A stretch of 64,000 bases of DNA from Gloeopeniophorella convolvens (taxonomy: Eukaryota; Basidiomycota; Agaricomycetes; Russulales). The position numbers and the translations under genes are program-made. The notes beneath the pieces are model-generated. The model did not search any database, was not told where the DNA came from, and saw only the letters and a list, made by a program, of their open reading frames with translations. Location: contig WTXD01000021.1 of NCBI GenBank assembly GCA_022496205.1, positions 248,001-312,000 of the forward strand. The letters run 5' to 3'. Shown here piece by piece: positions 35,056 to 45,874 of this stretch (position 1 is its first letter; every line of letters begins with the position of its first letter).

Positions 35056-36915
35056 CTACACAACCTCCACAAAGTTGGCAGGAAAGGAGCCCTCGCGCCC
35101 TTCGAGCCTTCCCTTCCACCTGAGATACGATACAGGTAAGTATGCATCCTGAAGCCTAAGAGCGGGAGACTGACCAGGTGTCTGTTGACTCGGTCTTCTC
35201 CGTGATAGTGATGACCTGGCCCTTCAAGAACGACAGGTCTCCTTGCTCCACGCCGCGGAAGTCGAAAAGCGCGATTCCGCGCGCAATGCCCTCCCCGGGC
35301 GTAAGCGGCTTGCTCAGAGCGCGGTTGCGCTCAGTCTCACGGTAACGTGCAGCAGCAGCATCAGTGGCGTGCGTTCCCGGACCGAAGGGGTCGTCCTCTT
35401 CGAGCGTAGGCCCGTACGGTGTTCGGATGTTATAGGGATCGTCCTCGCGCTCTGCCTGTGAGTAGAACGGGTTCGAAGAACCCGCAGCGTTGCTGAACGA
35501 TCGGGAATGTGTGGATAGCTGCCGGCTGCTTGATCTTGAAGACATGTCGAGCGATTGACTAGGGGTGTGGCGGGGTTTGGAACGTGCCTCGGGCATGAAA
35601 TCACTGTCGAATCGTGTCTCGAAAGCAGGAGGAGGGTCGTTGTCAATGCGGGGTGGTTGGTCATAATCCCAAGCCGATCCGGAGACCGTGTCCTCCGATG
35701 GCGGGCCAAAGTAACTACCCGAATTTCGGCGCGCGCCCCACGAGTTAGGTGGGAAAGTATTGGCGTTAGATCCTTTGCGTTGCTGCTGTTTGCGCAACGA
35801 CGGTGGGGCTTGGCTATCGGGGCTAGCGATACCATTGAAGGCATACTGCGAACCGGGTGAACGCTGGCCATCACTGATCCATGAGCGGCCACCAGGCGTG
35901 CCCGTGCAGGCCTCGAGGGTGCTGATAAGCGGCTGCGCCCAGTCCGGAGGCGTTATGCTACCGCTAAGGATCTGCTTGGCGCTGACGTTAGAGCGGTACG
36001 CTGTGGCGTTTGCGTCCTGCCGCTCGACGATGACAGAGCCCTCAACGGACACACCGCCGAACAAACCACGCGTCTTGGAATAGCTATACCTGCAAAGGCG
36101 TCACGTGGAGACCCATGGGAGAATGGAAGGTACGAACATTGCGGCGACCTTGCCACTCGTGCTTAGAGTGCCAGATGCTTCCCCATTACGGCCCAGAGGG
36201 CCGACGGCCAAGCTCATGTTGCCGCCGAGAGTCAATGAACCTGCCGCCATGAATGAACTCTGATGCAACGGCCGATACGTCAGCACTCCGAGCATGACCC
36301 TTGCGGAGGATGACACTCACGACAGCCTAAAAGAGGGAGCCGAGCGCGCGGCGAGGTTCGTTTAGTCACAAACATACACGCTGAGCGGCAGCGATGATGT
36401 GCGCGAGACTTACCGACCGCGAGTTCAGCACGATGAGGAAGTCGGTCATTTCCGCGCCGGCCTGGCCACCCACGCCCAATCCCGCGAGGCCAATTGCACT
36501 GGGCGCAGACCAAGCTGAAGTAGGAAGCTGTTGGCCCGGATATAGAGCGGATTCGAAGGAGGAGCTCACAGCCATCATCAAGGCGGGCAATAACGACGCC
36601 TCCGCCTCCGCGTGCGGAGAACAAGAAGCCTGCTTTGAAGATAGTGAAGATGGCAAAGCCACGCGCGCCTTCAAGTACCGAGCGAGGGATGACCTGTATA
36701 TTACAAAAGCTCAACAAACCGCGCGAAGTCGATCGGGGCAATTACTGACGCCGTCGAGACCATTATTGCCACTATCGACGAAGCTCTTGACTGCGAACGA
36801 AGCATGTTAACAAATGCACAGAGGGCAAGACGCGGCTGATGCGCTCACATATTCTGGAGGCCTTTGTGCATTCCTTTGGGAGGGGCTGCGGGAGAGGGTT
36901 CCCTAGCTTTGGCAT
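35056..36915 (-). CDS. YSC84: SYLF-SH3 protein, Ysc84/Lsb3/SH3YL1 family
   Basis: Actin-patch and endocytosis protein; the SYLF domain binds lipid and actin. The N-terminus MPKLGNPLPQPLPKECTKA is the family start. The SYLF domain follows (VIPRSVLEGARGFAIFTIFK, GFLFSARGG, AGEMTDF-type EMTDFLIVLNSRS, GGNMSLAVGPLGR, YSYSKTRGLFGGVSVEGS and VERQDANA). A long disordered Ser/Pro-rich linker covers about 35350-35890. The SH3 domain (ARGIALFDFRGVEQGDLSF, KGQVITITEKTESTDTW) is completed across an intron by WKGRLEGREGSFPANFVEVV, ending at the stop 35056-35058. The ATG at 36915 is chosen by family alignment. Domain order equals the yeast and animal proteins. Confidence 0.93.
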
Positions 36916-37497
36916 GCTGATGGGTGACGAAGAAGGAGGATCAAGCAAGCAGGAGCGAGAAGTGAAGTCACACAGGAGCGGGCCCGGCGGCCAAGCCAAG
37001 CGCAGCCCGGGCCGGCTGGACTCCACCCGCCGGCATCACCCGGACGGGCTATAGAAATGGAGGAGCCGGCCACATGGCTTTTCCTCAACGCCACCACCTT
37101 ATCACTCCTCCGTGCGTCTTCCACCCGGCTGGGGACATTTCAGATTGGCGCAGATGACGTTCTTCGCTTTCGCTAGCAGCTCTAATGCGCCCTCAGCGCG
37201 ATGATGGTCTTCTAGATAGTAGTGAAAGATACATTCTCAATCAGACAGTATTTTTTTCTGCGCGTTTATGCTGTACCCGGCGTGCCTTTGAAACATTGCT
37301 GCGCATTCCCGTGGACCGCATTGGAGACGCTACGCACGTGCGTTCATAGCTTCTGATAGATACTCAGGCAGAACGGTGCTCGTATGTAGGTGTCATCGGG
37401 CTGCCTAGATATCTCGTGGACTTGGCATAGGATAGATGGGAGGAAGCAGAGGTCGAATGCATGATAACTAATACAACACAAACAACGATGCAGTGCT
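36916..37497. other. Intergenic YSC84 promoter / eS26 3' region
   Basis: About 580 bp with no gene seen. Includes the 3' UTR of RPS26, an oligo-T run near 37251 and a GC-rich YSC84 upstream part. Confidence 0.5.
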
Positions 37498-38157
37498 TTA
37501 TGCTCCCCTGGCAGCAGCGGCTTTGGCCTCCTCTGCGGCCGCAACTGCAGGGTTGACCTTCTTGCCGTCCTTCCACCGGACGCGGGGCGGAGGTGCACGG
37601 TTGCGGCGACCCTCGCGCGAGCGGACGCGGACAACTGCAATGCATGAGAATCGACAGCTCCGCTGGCAGAGAGAGGTGCACGTACCGTGTGAGTGGATAG
37701 CGCACGACACGCAGTACGCGATTTTGATGTAGAGCTTGGGGATGGTGTATTCTGCGCACGCGACTTAGCCCATGCGATTTAGAACGTCGGCGGGAATTTG
37801 CGTACCAGGGTAGACAGATGCCTCGCCGATATCCCGCACAGCAGCGCTCTCAACCATGTTCCTCACGGTGAAGCGCTTGATGGCCTTATCCTTCGCGACC
37901 GCGCGCGAGCAGTTCGAGCAGCGGAGGAAAACGACGTGGCCACGGCCCTTCTTGTTGCGACCGCCATTTCTTCTCTTCTTGGTCTGGAGAGTACAGTGTG
38001 GTCAGCGTTTGCTGGATCGCGAAACACGGCAGGTGAGGTGCATCCAACGGAACGAGGAGCCATCCAGCCCCATTCTGCATGCTCTACGGCACGAAACACC
38101 GCCGTGATGGCTCCTGTATATGCTGAACACGCCCTGACACAGAGAAAGTCTCACCAT
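37498..38157 (-). CDS. RPS26: 40S ribosomal protein eS26
   Basis: Small-subunit protein at the mRNA exit channel, with a zinc site. The first coding exon is the ATG alone (38155-38157): the donor GTGAGA follows at once. After the intron the frame reads [20 protein letters not shown], then [59 protein letters not shown] and [20 protein letters not shown]. The Ala-rich end [14 protein letters not shown] stops at 37498-37500. Zinc Cys pairs CSNC and CVSC are present. The Ala/Glu tail is normal for fungal eS26. Strong call. Confidence 0.95.
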
Positions 38158-38524
38158 CTTGGGTGTTGTTGACGATGTTGAGGCCTTGAGGCTTGTGTGG
38201 AGGCGTCAATGGCGTCGAGGCACCTGCACAGAGTTTGCTCGGCTGTCTGCGGTTTTTTCCCACAGTGTCTGACCATCGCGGGGTTAGAATTTCCTTATTG
38301 ATCTTTGTGGCTTTTGTGCACCCTTTTGTTTTCTGTGTCCGTGTCTAGGCGACTTTGTATTCTCCGCCGTATTGTGCTGACACTCATATAAACCCGCGAG
38401 GATGCTGCATTTTCCGCACCCATTTTCCTCTCTTTTACGACCCACCTCCCGAGCCTGGTGCTCCTGTAGAAACGACCTGGTTGTCGACGCTTGATTCCCA
38501 CTAGACTTCACCTCAATCTCTCTC
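38158..38524. promoter_or_regulatory. Divergent promoter eS26 / secreted protein
   Basis: 367 bp between opposite starts. A TATAAA at 38387-38392, 133 bp before the ATG at 38525, suits the secreted-protein gene on the plus strand. Confidence 0.55.
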
Positions 38525-39497
38525 ATGGCTCGTTTTGCTTTCACTCTCCTCACTCTCCTGGCGGCTCGCCTAGCTGCTACCGGACCTGTTGCCCTCGATA
38601 ATTCCACGCTGCTCGCAAACGGCCAGCAAGCGCAGGTCCTCAACGCCGAGTTCCAGACCCTGAACAAGACGGACAGCTGCGAAGGTGCGTTGCCACTACT
38701 CCATCCCACTCGCCGACCTGACGACCCGGTGCCGCCCATAGATGGCCAGATTGCCTGCATCAAGGGTGATATCGCGAACTGCGCGGAGGGCACGTGGCAG
38801 ACCCAGGCGTGCTCCTCGGGCAAATCGTGCTTCGCGTTGCCACAGGTCCGGTCAGAGGGCATCGTGAGTGTCCCCAAAAATCCTTCCTCGTGCGTATGTT
38901 GATCGTCCCCCTTACCAGTTTGTTGCGTGCACGAGCGAGAACAACGCCGCCTCGATCATCGGTTCCACCGGGGCACAGGGTGGCATTGCGAGCAACAGCA
39001 CTTTCGGCAAGGAAGTCCCGTTCCCTACCGCCAACAGCACCAACACCTCTGACGATAGCAACGACAACCATAATGACGGCGACTGCATAGACGGCGACGA
39101 CGACAACGGAAAAGAGGGAAAGGACGACAACGGCAAGGACCAGGGGGACGACAACGGCGACGACGACTCGTCCGACGAGCAGACAGTGACCGTAACGGTA
39201 ACCCTCCCCGCGTCCGGCTCGACCACGCTCCCCCCGACCACGACCACGCTCTCCCCCTCGCAGGCCTCTATTGTAATCTCCGCTATCTCTGCCGCTGCGC
39301 CTAGCGCGAGCCCCGCCGCCGCCGGCGACAACAACAACCAGCAGAGCAACGCTGGCGCCGCCCCGCCCGTCATCCACCTCACTCCCGCACCTCCTTCATC
39401 CCCCGCTGCGGCAACTGCCACCTCTGCCCCTTCCTCATCTGCAATTGTAGCGGCTGCAGCGGCCGCTGCGCCTGCTGACGCGGGGTACTCTTACTGA
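38525..39497 (+). CDS. Secreted cell-surface protein with CBM-like Cys motif and low-complexity tail
   Basis: Signal peptide MARFAFTLLTLLAARLAATG. After an intron comes a Cys-rich module, IACIKGDIANCAEGTWQTQA then CSSGKSCFALP, and after a second intron FVACTSENNAASIIGSTGAQ. This C-x-G...C-x-G-x-W...C...C-x-ALP pattern recurs in basidiomycete secreted proteins and resembles small chitin-binding (CBM19-like) modules. The C-terminal half is Asp/Asn-rich (DDSNDNHNDGDCIDGDDDNG), then Thr/Ser/Pro/Ala-rich. It is probably O-glycosylated and wall-associated. It ends in a mildly hydrophobic Ala run but shows no clear GPI site. Binding target is inference. Confidence 0.8.
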
Positions 39498-39971
39498 ACT
39501 GCTACCGCCTCACGAACGTCATGCCAATAACTATACCAGCCTCAAGGGGGCATAATCAGCTGTATTTTCTTGCGGCCAACTGTAGCATCTTACTCGATGT
39601 ATCGTATAGGATAGCAATATAATCAGATCGGATGAGCATTTCTTTGGCTGGGTAGGAAACATGTCGAGTTCATTGAATAACTTTGATCGCAATCCTTCAC
39701 TAGAAATGGCGGCTGATCCCCAAATTGAGACTCGTGTACTTGATGCCGACAATGCAAGTGCTCAGTAAAGTCATGGGACGGATGTGTGAGGTGAGCATAG
39801 CTTGGTCAATACACACAGCGTCCAGACACATGGTATTATCAACTCATAATACATAAACACACAGCTCGTATAAGAAAGGATAGCGCGCAGAGAAGAGCGA
39901 GAAGACAAGAGAGACAACGAGATGCGGTCAGCCTCGACGATGGTCGTCAGAGCGTGGCGAGCGAGACGTGT
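39498..39971. other. Convergent 3' region
   Basis: About 470 bp between two genes that end toward each other. It should hold both 3' UTRs; nothing else seen. Confidence 0.5.
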
Positions 39972-41358
39972 TCACTCTTCATCGTCCTCGTCCTCGCTGA
40001 TCGCCTTGGCCTTCTTGCTGCGGCTCGACGCCGGCTTGGCCTTCTTTGATGCCGGCTTGGCAGCGGCCTTCGAGACAGGACGCTGACCGCCTTTGTTAGC
40101 AGAGCGATGTCCAGGATAGCAGACTGGACATACCTTGCGCTTCTTGGACTCAGCCTCAGAAACCTCATCCTCATCACCGGGGACGTTGTCAATCTCATCG
40201 GCGAAGTCCTCGCCAGACTCCTCTACCTCCTTCTGCCAAATATGTGAGACCCTCACGCGGGTAAAGAGGAGTATATATACCTTCTTGGAGGCTGCCCTTT
40301 TCGCAGGGGCCTTCTTCTCTGCGGTCTTCTTTGCAGGAGCCTTCTCTGCGGGCTTCGCAGCAGGTGCCTTCTTGGGTGCGGCCTTCTTTTTGGGCTTTTC
40401 CTCCTCGTCCTGCTCGTCTACGTCCATCTCCTCATCCGCGTCTTTGGCTTTCTGCAAAACATAAGTATATGCGCCACAGATTTGGTGAAAAGAATGATTC
40501 ACCTTGGCACGCGACCTAGCTGATGCTTTCTTGGGCTTTTCCTTCTCTTCAGCACCTTCTGCGTCGCCCTCTTCATCTACCTTCTAGAAAAGCGACGACA
40601 TCAACATTGAAGATTTCCGGTCGTGGTGAGGATAACACGTACCTTCTTGGTAACGCGTGCTTTCTTGGGTTTCGCCGCCTCGCCGCCTTCGTCCTTCTTT
40701 GCCGGAGCGCGCTTCTTCTTCGGCTTCTCCTCGTCTGCATCATCCTCACCTTCGACCTTGCGAGCAGTCTCGGGGATATCATCGTCCGCGACATGGCCGT
40801 CCTCCCAAGCTTTGCGGATCTTCTCCTGGTCGGCGGGCTCGAGCTCCTCGAAACCGTCCAGCTCATCTGCCGCCTCAAAGGACTTCTTCATGTTGGCAAT
40901 GATAGCAGGAGTCGTGCAACCCCAGTGACGCCAGGAGCTGTCATAGGTAGGGGCAGAGACACACAGCAGTATTCCACCCGAGGAGGCACAAGGGAGTAGA
41001 GACAAAGACAGAGGAGCATAGTGAGCATGCGGAGATGCCGGGGCGAGCTGGATTTGACGTACAACGACGTGTGGCCTCTGAAATCAACGATGGAACCAGT
41101 TTTCAACGTGCCCTTCTCGAGGACGGTTCCTAAGTGCCCATGTTTTGATCAGATCGCTGGGATGACGTGTCCAGAGTGTAGAAGGGACTCACCGGTACAT
41201 GGCTTGGGGCCTGTACAGACGGAAAACGCGTCAGACGATAGGAACGACGTCGAACAACCAGGAAGGGGATGGGGGATCAACGTACCCTTGCACTTTGCGC
41301 GGTTATTCTTGGCATATTCGAGGCGGTAGCCCGACTTTTTCTCTTCGACGTCAGACAT
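39972..41358 (-). CDS. Stand-alone PARP-type zinc-finger protein with lysine-rich tail
   Basis: Nuclear protein, likely a DNA-break or chromatin binder. It starts MSDVEEKKSGYRLEYAKNNR and AKCKG. After two introns it continues through PKPCTG and LKTGSIVDFRGHTSL to WRHWGCTTPAIIANMKKSFE. This is the PARP-type finger pattern, C-K-x-C then H and C (RAKCKG...PCTG...WRHWGC). ADELDGFEELEPADQEKIRK follows, as in PARP1/ligase III finger regions. No ADP-ribosyltransferase or ligase domain follows; instead there are Lys/Ala/Pro repeats (KKKAAPKKAPAAKPAEKAPA) like a histone H1 tail, and an acidic end SEDEDDEE. A TATATA at about 41440 sits 82 bp before the ATG. Confidence 0.87.
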
Positions 41359-42469
41359 GTTCTGGAAGGCGCAGAGGCAGAGGGGGGAGTGGAAGAGGGG
41401 AGGACGGGAAAAGGGAGGGGGAAGGACGACGCGACTGGCTATATAATGCGAGGCAGCCTTCAAAGTCCGCTGTATGGTTCAAGTTGGCTTTCGCGCAAAG
41501 CCTAGAAATGGCGATCTGGGACCGCGCACGGACACTTTTTGTGTCATTTGATGCTCACGAGGTTGTGCTAGGACCGTGTGCCGGATCGAATCCTGTCCGA
41601 GCGAGCCCCGGGCATGGTGCGACATGTACAGCGGCGGACCTTTCGTCCCCAGTCGACTCCGACGTGTGCCCAGTGGCGTCTCCTCCTCCCCACCCCTCCT
41701 CGGTCGGTTCCCCCTCGGAGTCCCCTCTACCCCGTCGCCGGGCTCTCCCCCGCATCAGAGTTTGAACCTTATTGTAACCAGGCGTTGTCTCAATTTGCCG
41801 CAGCCCCTTTTCGTCCGTGTGCAAACGTGGTTTTGTTTACTCAAGCATATCCACACTCCAGGTTCTGACCTGTTCTGACCTGGCCTCCGGTACATACCAT
41901 GAGTCCCCTTGCGTCGGGCCTTCTGCTTCTCTGGGCTACTGGTCATATGTAATCCAGTCATCCTTGTCCTTGGTTCACTCCACGGCATGTTTGATCAGTG
42001 GGAGGGCGCAGCGCTGGCAGGGTCCCCGCTGCTCGGTCTGCCCTGCGAGTCTCCTTTCCCCTGATCGCATTCTCTTATCGTCTAGTAGCGCGTGCTTTTC
42101 GCTCAGGTTGCTCCCCCCTTGCATGTAGAGCCTCTCCCGCTCTGAAGGGCACTCTCCTGGGGCTGTACGTTTACCATGTGGTGGGTGATGTGCGGTGTGC
42201 CAGATGTCACTTGTCAGTGGGCGCAACCGGTCACTGATAAGAGCGTGTTCGCGCGAAGCAAGTTGCGCGAGGCACAGTCGGAAATAAGGCCAAGCCGGCA
42301 TCTTGTGTCACACGATTCTCCACTTCGTTGAGAGCGCGTTTAGAGTGCGGGTAGCACAGTCCAAGTATACATCCGTGTGGGCAAGGGTGCGCAGTTCCCA
42401 CTAGATCTACTGTACTCTGAAGCTGCGTAGTTAGTCGCAGGCGTGGGAGTGCTTATGTAGAGATGATAC
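41359..42469. promoter_or_regulatory. Divergent region PARP-finger gene / SRE1
   Basis: 1.1 kb between opposite starts. Contains a TATATA near 41440-41445 (for the minus-strand gene), pyrimidine-rich tracts around 41640-41750, and a 10-bp tandem TTCTGACCTG at 41863-41882. No coding region is convincing. Confidence 0.55.
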
Positions 42470-42481
42470 CACGTGACGCGT
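42470..42481. promoter_or_regulatory. Fused E-box and MluI box upstream of SRE1
   Basis: CACGTG (42470-42475) is followed directly by ACGCGT (42476-42481), 25-36 bp before the first in-frame ATG. On the minus strand the E-box reads TCACGTGG, the same 8-mer as in HMGR intron 3. Autoregulation by SRE1 is a reasonable inference, not shown. Confidence 0.45.
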
Positions 42482-42505
42482 GAGGGGAAAAGGGAAAGTG
42501 GTGCG

Positions 42506-45500
42506 ATGGACGTTGTCGGACGATTCAAGTTTGGCTGCGGTGGTCTGACTGGGGACGTACAAATGGCATCCGACTCGTCGATGATTCCCCCAGAGGACAA
42601 GTTCGACATACCCACCATGGACGACGCTGCCGCATTTGACCAGTTCTCTTTCCTCCTCAACGACCCCGCCCCTACACACGACTCCTCGTCGGCGGATTCC
42701 TCCTCTTCCAACGCCGACAGTCCTCCAGACTGGTCCCAGTTCTCAAATTCATGGCACACTGACGACTCTCCTCTAAACCCTGGCAATGTCAAGTTTGACC
42801 CCACCTCGCTCGGTTTCGACCTCACCCTTCCGCTCGATATGGACATAGACTTCAATCCGACCCTTGCGGTCGATCCAAGCGCGCTTCATTTCGATCCAAA
42901 GATGTTCGCGCCCGCGGATCCATCGCCGTTCCAGCCTCAGCAGCAGTCCATGTTCACACAGAACCTTGCTCCCCGTCGCATGAGCATCACCTCTTCCTCA
43001 TCCTCATCAGGAGCTTCTCTGTCTCCCGTTCTCGGCCCTGCAAGTGCCAGTTCTTCCGTGGCGTCCGTTCCCTCCACGGCTACCACCTCCCCTCACCTTA
43101 CTTCGAACCCTGCAATCTCTCTTCAGCCTGCCGGAAACGATCCCGTCGACGAACTAGCGCACTCTGTGCGCCAGACAGCAGGCGTCACCCTCGCTGTGCC
43201 TGTGCAAGGGCAGGCAGAGCAGTTCTCTTTCACAAGTGTGTACATCATCCTTATCTCTGTATCTCCTAATAACCCCTCTTCAGACCCTCAGAAGCTTCCC
43301 ATACCCCGTCTTCCCCGGCCTTCTCCCCCCGCCGCGGGTACTAGCGCGAAGCGTAAATCTCCATCCGTCGAGTCTACGCCTTCCCCGGACCCAGCTTTGG
43401 GCGGGACCATCGCCACCATTGGACGTCCAAAGACAAGCCATACGACCATTGAGCGGCGGTACCGCACCAACCTAAATGCACGCATCCAGTCTCTCAAAGA
43501 CGCTGTTCCCGCTCTTCGCGTGTTAGAGAGCAAAGACAGGGCCAAGAAGGGAGAGGAAGGTGCAGAGGCTGCTTTTGAAGACGGCAAGTCTGACAGGCCT
43601 GTGTGGAATGACGTCGTGGACGAGCGCGGATTCGTCGATGGTGTCAAGGTCGCGCGCAAGATCAGCAAGGCTAACGTGCTGGGTAAGGCTGCAGAGTACA
43701 TACAGTGAGTACATGCTGTTGGTTGGCCCTGCTCGTGCTTATTCGGTATTCAGCGTCCTCAAGCGCCGCGAAACCCGTCTCAAGCGTGAGCAAGTGGGCT
43801 TGCGCTCGCTCATCTCCGGCCTCGTTGGTGGCCCTGCGCTCCTTCGCGAATGGGAACGTGAGTGGGTGTCTCGCTTTGGCGGTCCAGAGCGCGATGAAGG
43901 CACCTCGGACATGTCCGACGATGACGGCGCGGACGAAGGGGAAAGTGACGATGACGAGGATGGGCTTCGCCCGAAGAAGCGAGCCAAGGGCGCACCCAAG
44001 AAGGTGGTCAAGGAGCCCAAAGCGAAGAAAGAGGATACACCACCCGGCGTTGTACCTGAGAAACGCAAACGTGGAAGGCCGCGAAAGGTGCAACCGGTAC
44101 CAGAAGTACCAGCATTGCAGTTACAACAGCAACAGCAACCGCAGGAGACGGTCGCCCCGCCCGCACAACAGCAACCGGCGCAGTACCTCCTTGCTGCCTT
44201 TGCGTTCTTCTCGTTCTTTAACTCACCACTCACCTCTTCATACTCTCGGCCGCCCCCTGCTCATTCCGGAGTCGTCCTGGCGGACTCTGGCCCAGTTGTC
44301 GCGCCAACATCTTCGTACGAATTTGGTTGGCAAGAGGCATTGCAGATCTTCCATCTCGTCGCCTCTGGCCTTATCTGCCTCACCATTCTGTCACCCTTCC
44401 TCCCCAAGAGCGTTCCCAGTCTTCGCAAACTCCTCCCTTCTGCCAACTTCCCCCGCACAGATGCAGCCAGGCGGCTTGCCCTCATTGATGCTCTCGACGC
44501 GTCCCATCGTGGTATTCCAGACGAGGCCGCACTCTTGCGCACGGCGCTTGGTGTTTACCCCGGCGCATCGGGTCTTCTTTTAAGCTTTGCTTCGCCAAAG
44601 CGCGGAGGAAAGGCTAAGACGCTTGAGCATATGCAACTTGAGCAGCGTGCATGGGTGAGGTTGGCCGAATTGGCTGTCTTCGATCGTACGTCTTTTCAAT
44701 TTCCATATGGTATGCGGACTGTCTGACAGTCAATTCAGGGAGCACTTCGTTCGGCCTCCGCGCACAAGCTTACTGGGGAATGGTTTCGCGCACCTCGACT
44801 TTCGCCCCTTCACCAGGCGACCTTGCAACCCTTGCTCTTCTCGTATTCCCCGTATGGCGGTCGCGCGCCGCGGCGCTCTGGGCACGTGCGAACCGCGCCC
44901 GGGTCGTCAGACCCTTCGAGCGCGCAGTCATCGGCGCCATGACAGTCGAGGAAGCCTGCAAGAGCCTCGCCAAGACCCACAACGCCCGCCTCAGCCCGCT
45001 CGGCTCGCTCGCGGTGCGCAACGTGCGCAAGGCCGTCGCCCACGTCGCAGGGCGGACGTTTGTGCGCGCAGTGCTCGGCGCCGACGTGCGGGCTGGCGAG
45101 AGCGAGGTGTACGATGCGGAGAAGGACGCGCGCGAGGAGGAGGAGCGGCGCGCGGTCGTCGATGCGGGACGCTCGATGGGCGGGCGCAGTGCGGAGCTCG
45201 TCGGGCTGCTCGAGCGCATCTGTACCGGCGCGTTCGTGCGCGCGGAGGAGACGGCGCTGCTGGACGACGCTGAGTGCGACGCGGAGGAGCGCGGCGTGCG
45301 CACGCTGCTCGGCGCGCTTGTGCTCCACCGCGCGCTCTTCCCGTCCGGGCTGCAGGGCGGCGCGGGCGTCTCGATTATGCTGTCGCCGCCACCGTCGCCG
45401 TCGCGGCGCAACGCAGGGCTGCGCGCTGCGCTGCGCGTCGCGCTCGACGGGGAGGTGTTCTACGGTGGCGATGGGGACCTCGAGGAGGCGCGGGACCGCG

Positions 45501-45550
45501 TGGTGGATATGTTGGTGGAGGTCGACCGAGCGTCACGGAGGCGAGTGTGA
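42506..45550 (+). CDS. SRE1: Sterol regulatory element-binding protein (SREBP/Sre1)
   Basis: ER-membrane-tethered transcription factor that is released by proteolysis when sterol or oxygen is low. An acidic Ser/Pro-rich activation region comes first. The bHLH follows (KTSHTTIERRYRTNLNARIQ, SLKDAVPALRVLE, KISKANVLGKAAEYI); Tyr in ERRYR is the SREBP hallmark. The helix-zipper continues over an intron as VLKRRETRLKREQVGLRSLI. An acidic, then basic, linker leads to two membrane segments (YLLAAFAFFSFFNSPLTSS and IFHLVASGLICLTILSPFLP) separated by a short lumenal loop. A large GC-rich cytosolic C-terminal domain follows (DUF2014-like region of fungal Sre1). The start may be 42506 or, with a better context, 42563 (MASDSSMIPPEDKF). 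Confidence 0.94.
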
Positions 45551-45874
45551 TGTATTTATTTGTTATGCAGACCCTATTGTGCCGCTTACTGTTTTTAATT
45601 GCTGTGTTTATCTTACGGATCCGGAGGACGTCAATTTACGACTCATTCTAACTCTCGCTGTGCGCTCGCATGGATCGACTGAACCTGATTCAGGGATTTT
45701 GTGTAAGATGCGCTCCCTCGACAGCCTGCGCTCCGCCCTACACGTGACCGGGATCCGACGCGTCCCGTCCCATAAAACTCGAAAATACGCTTCGTTTTAC
45801 TCTCCATCCCCACCCTCACCCTCAGAGACACAAGGGTCCTCTTTCCTTGATCACTTCAACTTTGTTCCGCAGAG
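45551..45874. promoter_or_regulatory. SRE1 3' region and DMC1 promoter
   Basis: About 320 bp. It holds an E-box CACGTG (about 45741), an ACGCGT box at 45758-45763 and a CATAAAA TATA-like site (45771-45777), about 100 bp before the DMC1 ATG. Confidence 0.5.

Noticed and set aside
38760..39421. Long antisense frames opposite the secreted protein gene
   Set aside because: Low-complexity Val/Gly or Ser strings mirror the Asp/Asn and Ala repeats of the true gene.
44770..45411. Long open frames antisense to the 3' half of SRE1
   Set aside because: They are Arg/Ser/Ala-rich shadows caused by high GC in the real coding strand, with no domain resemblance.
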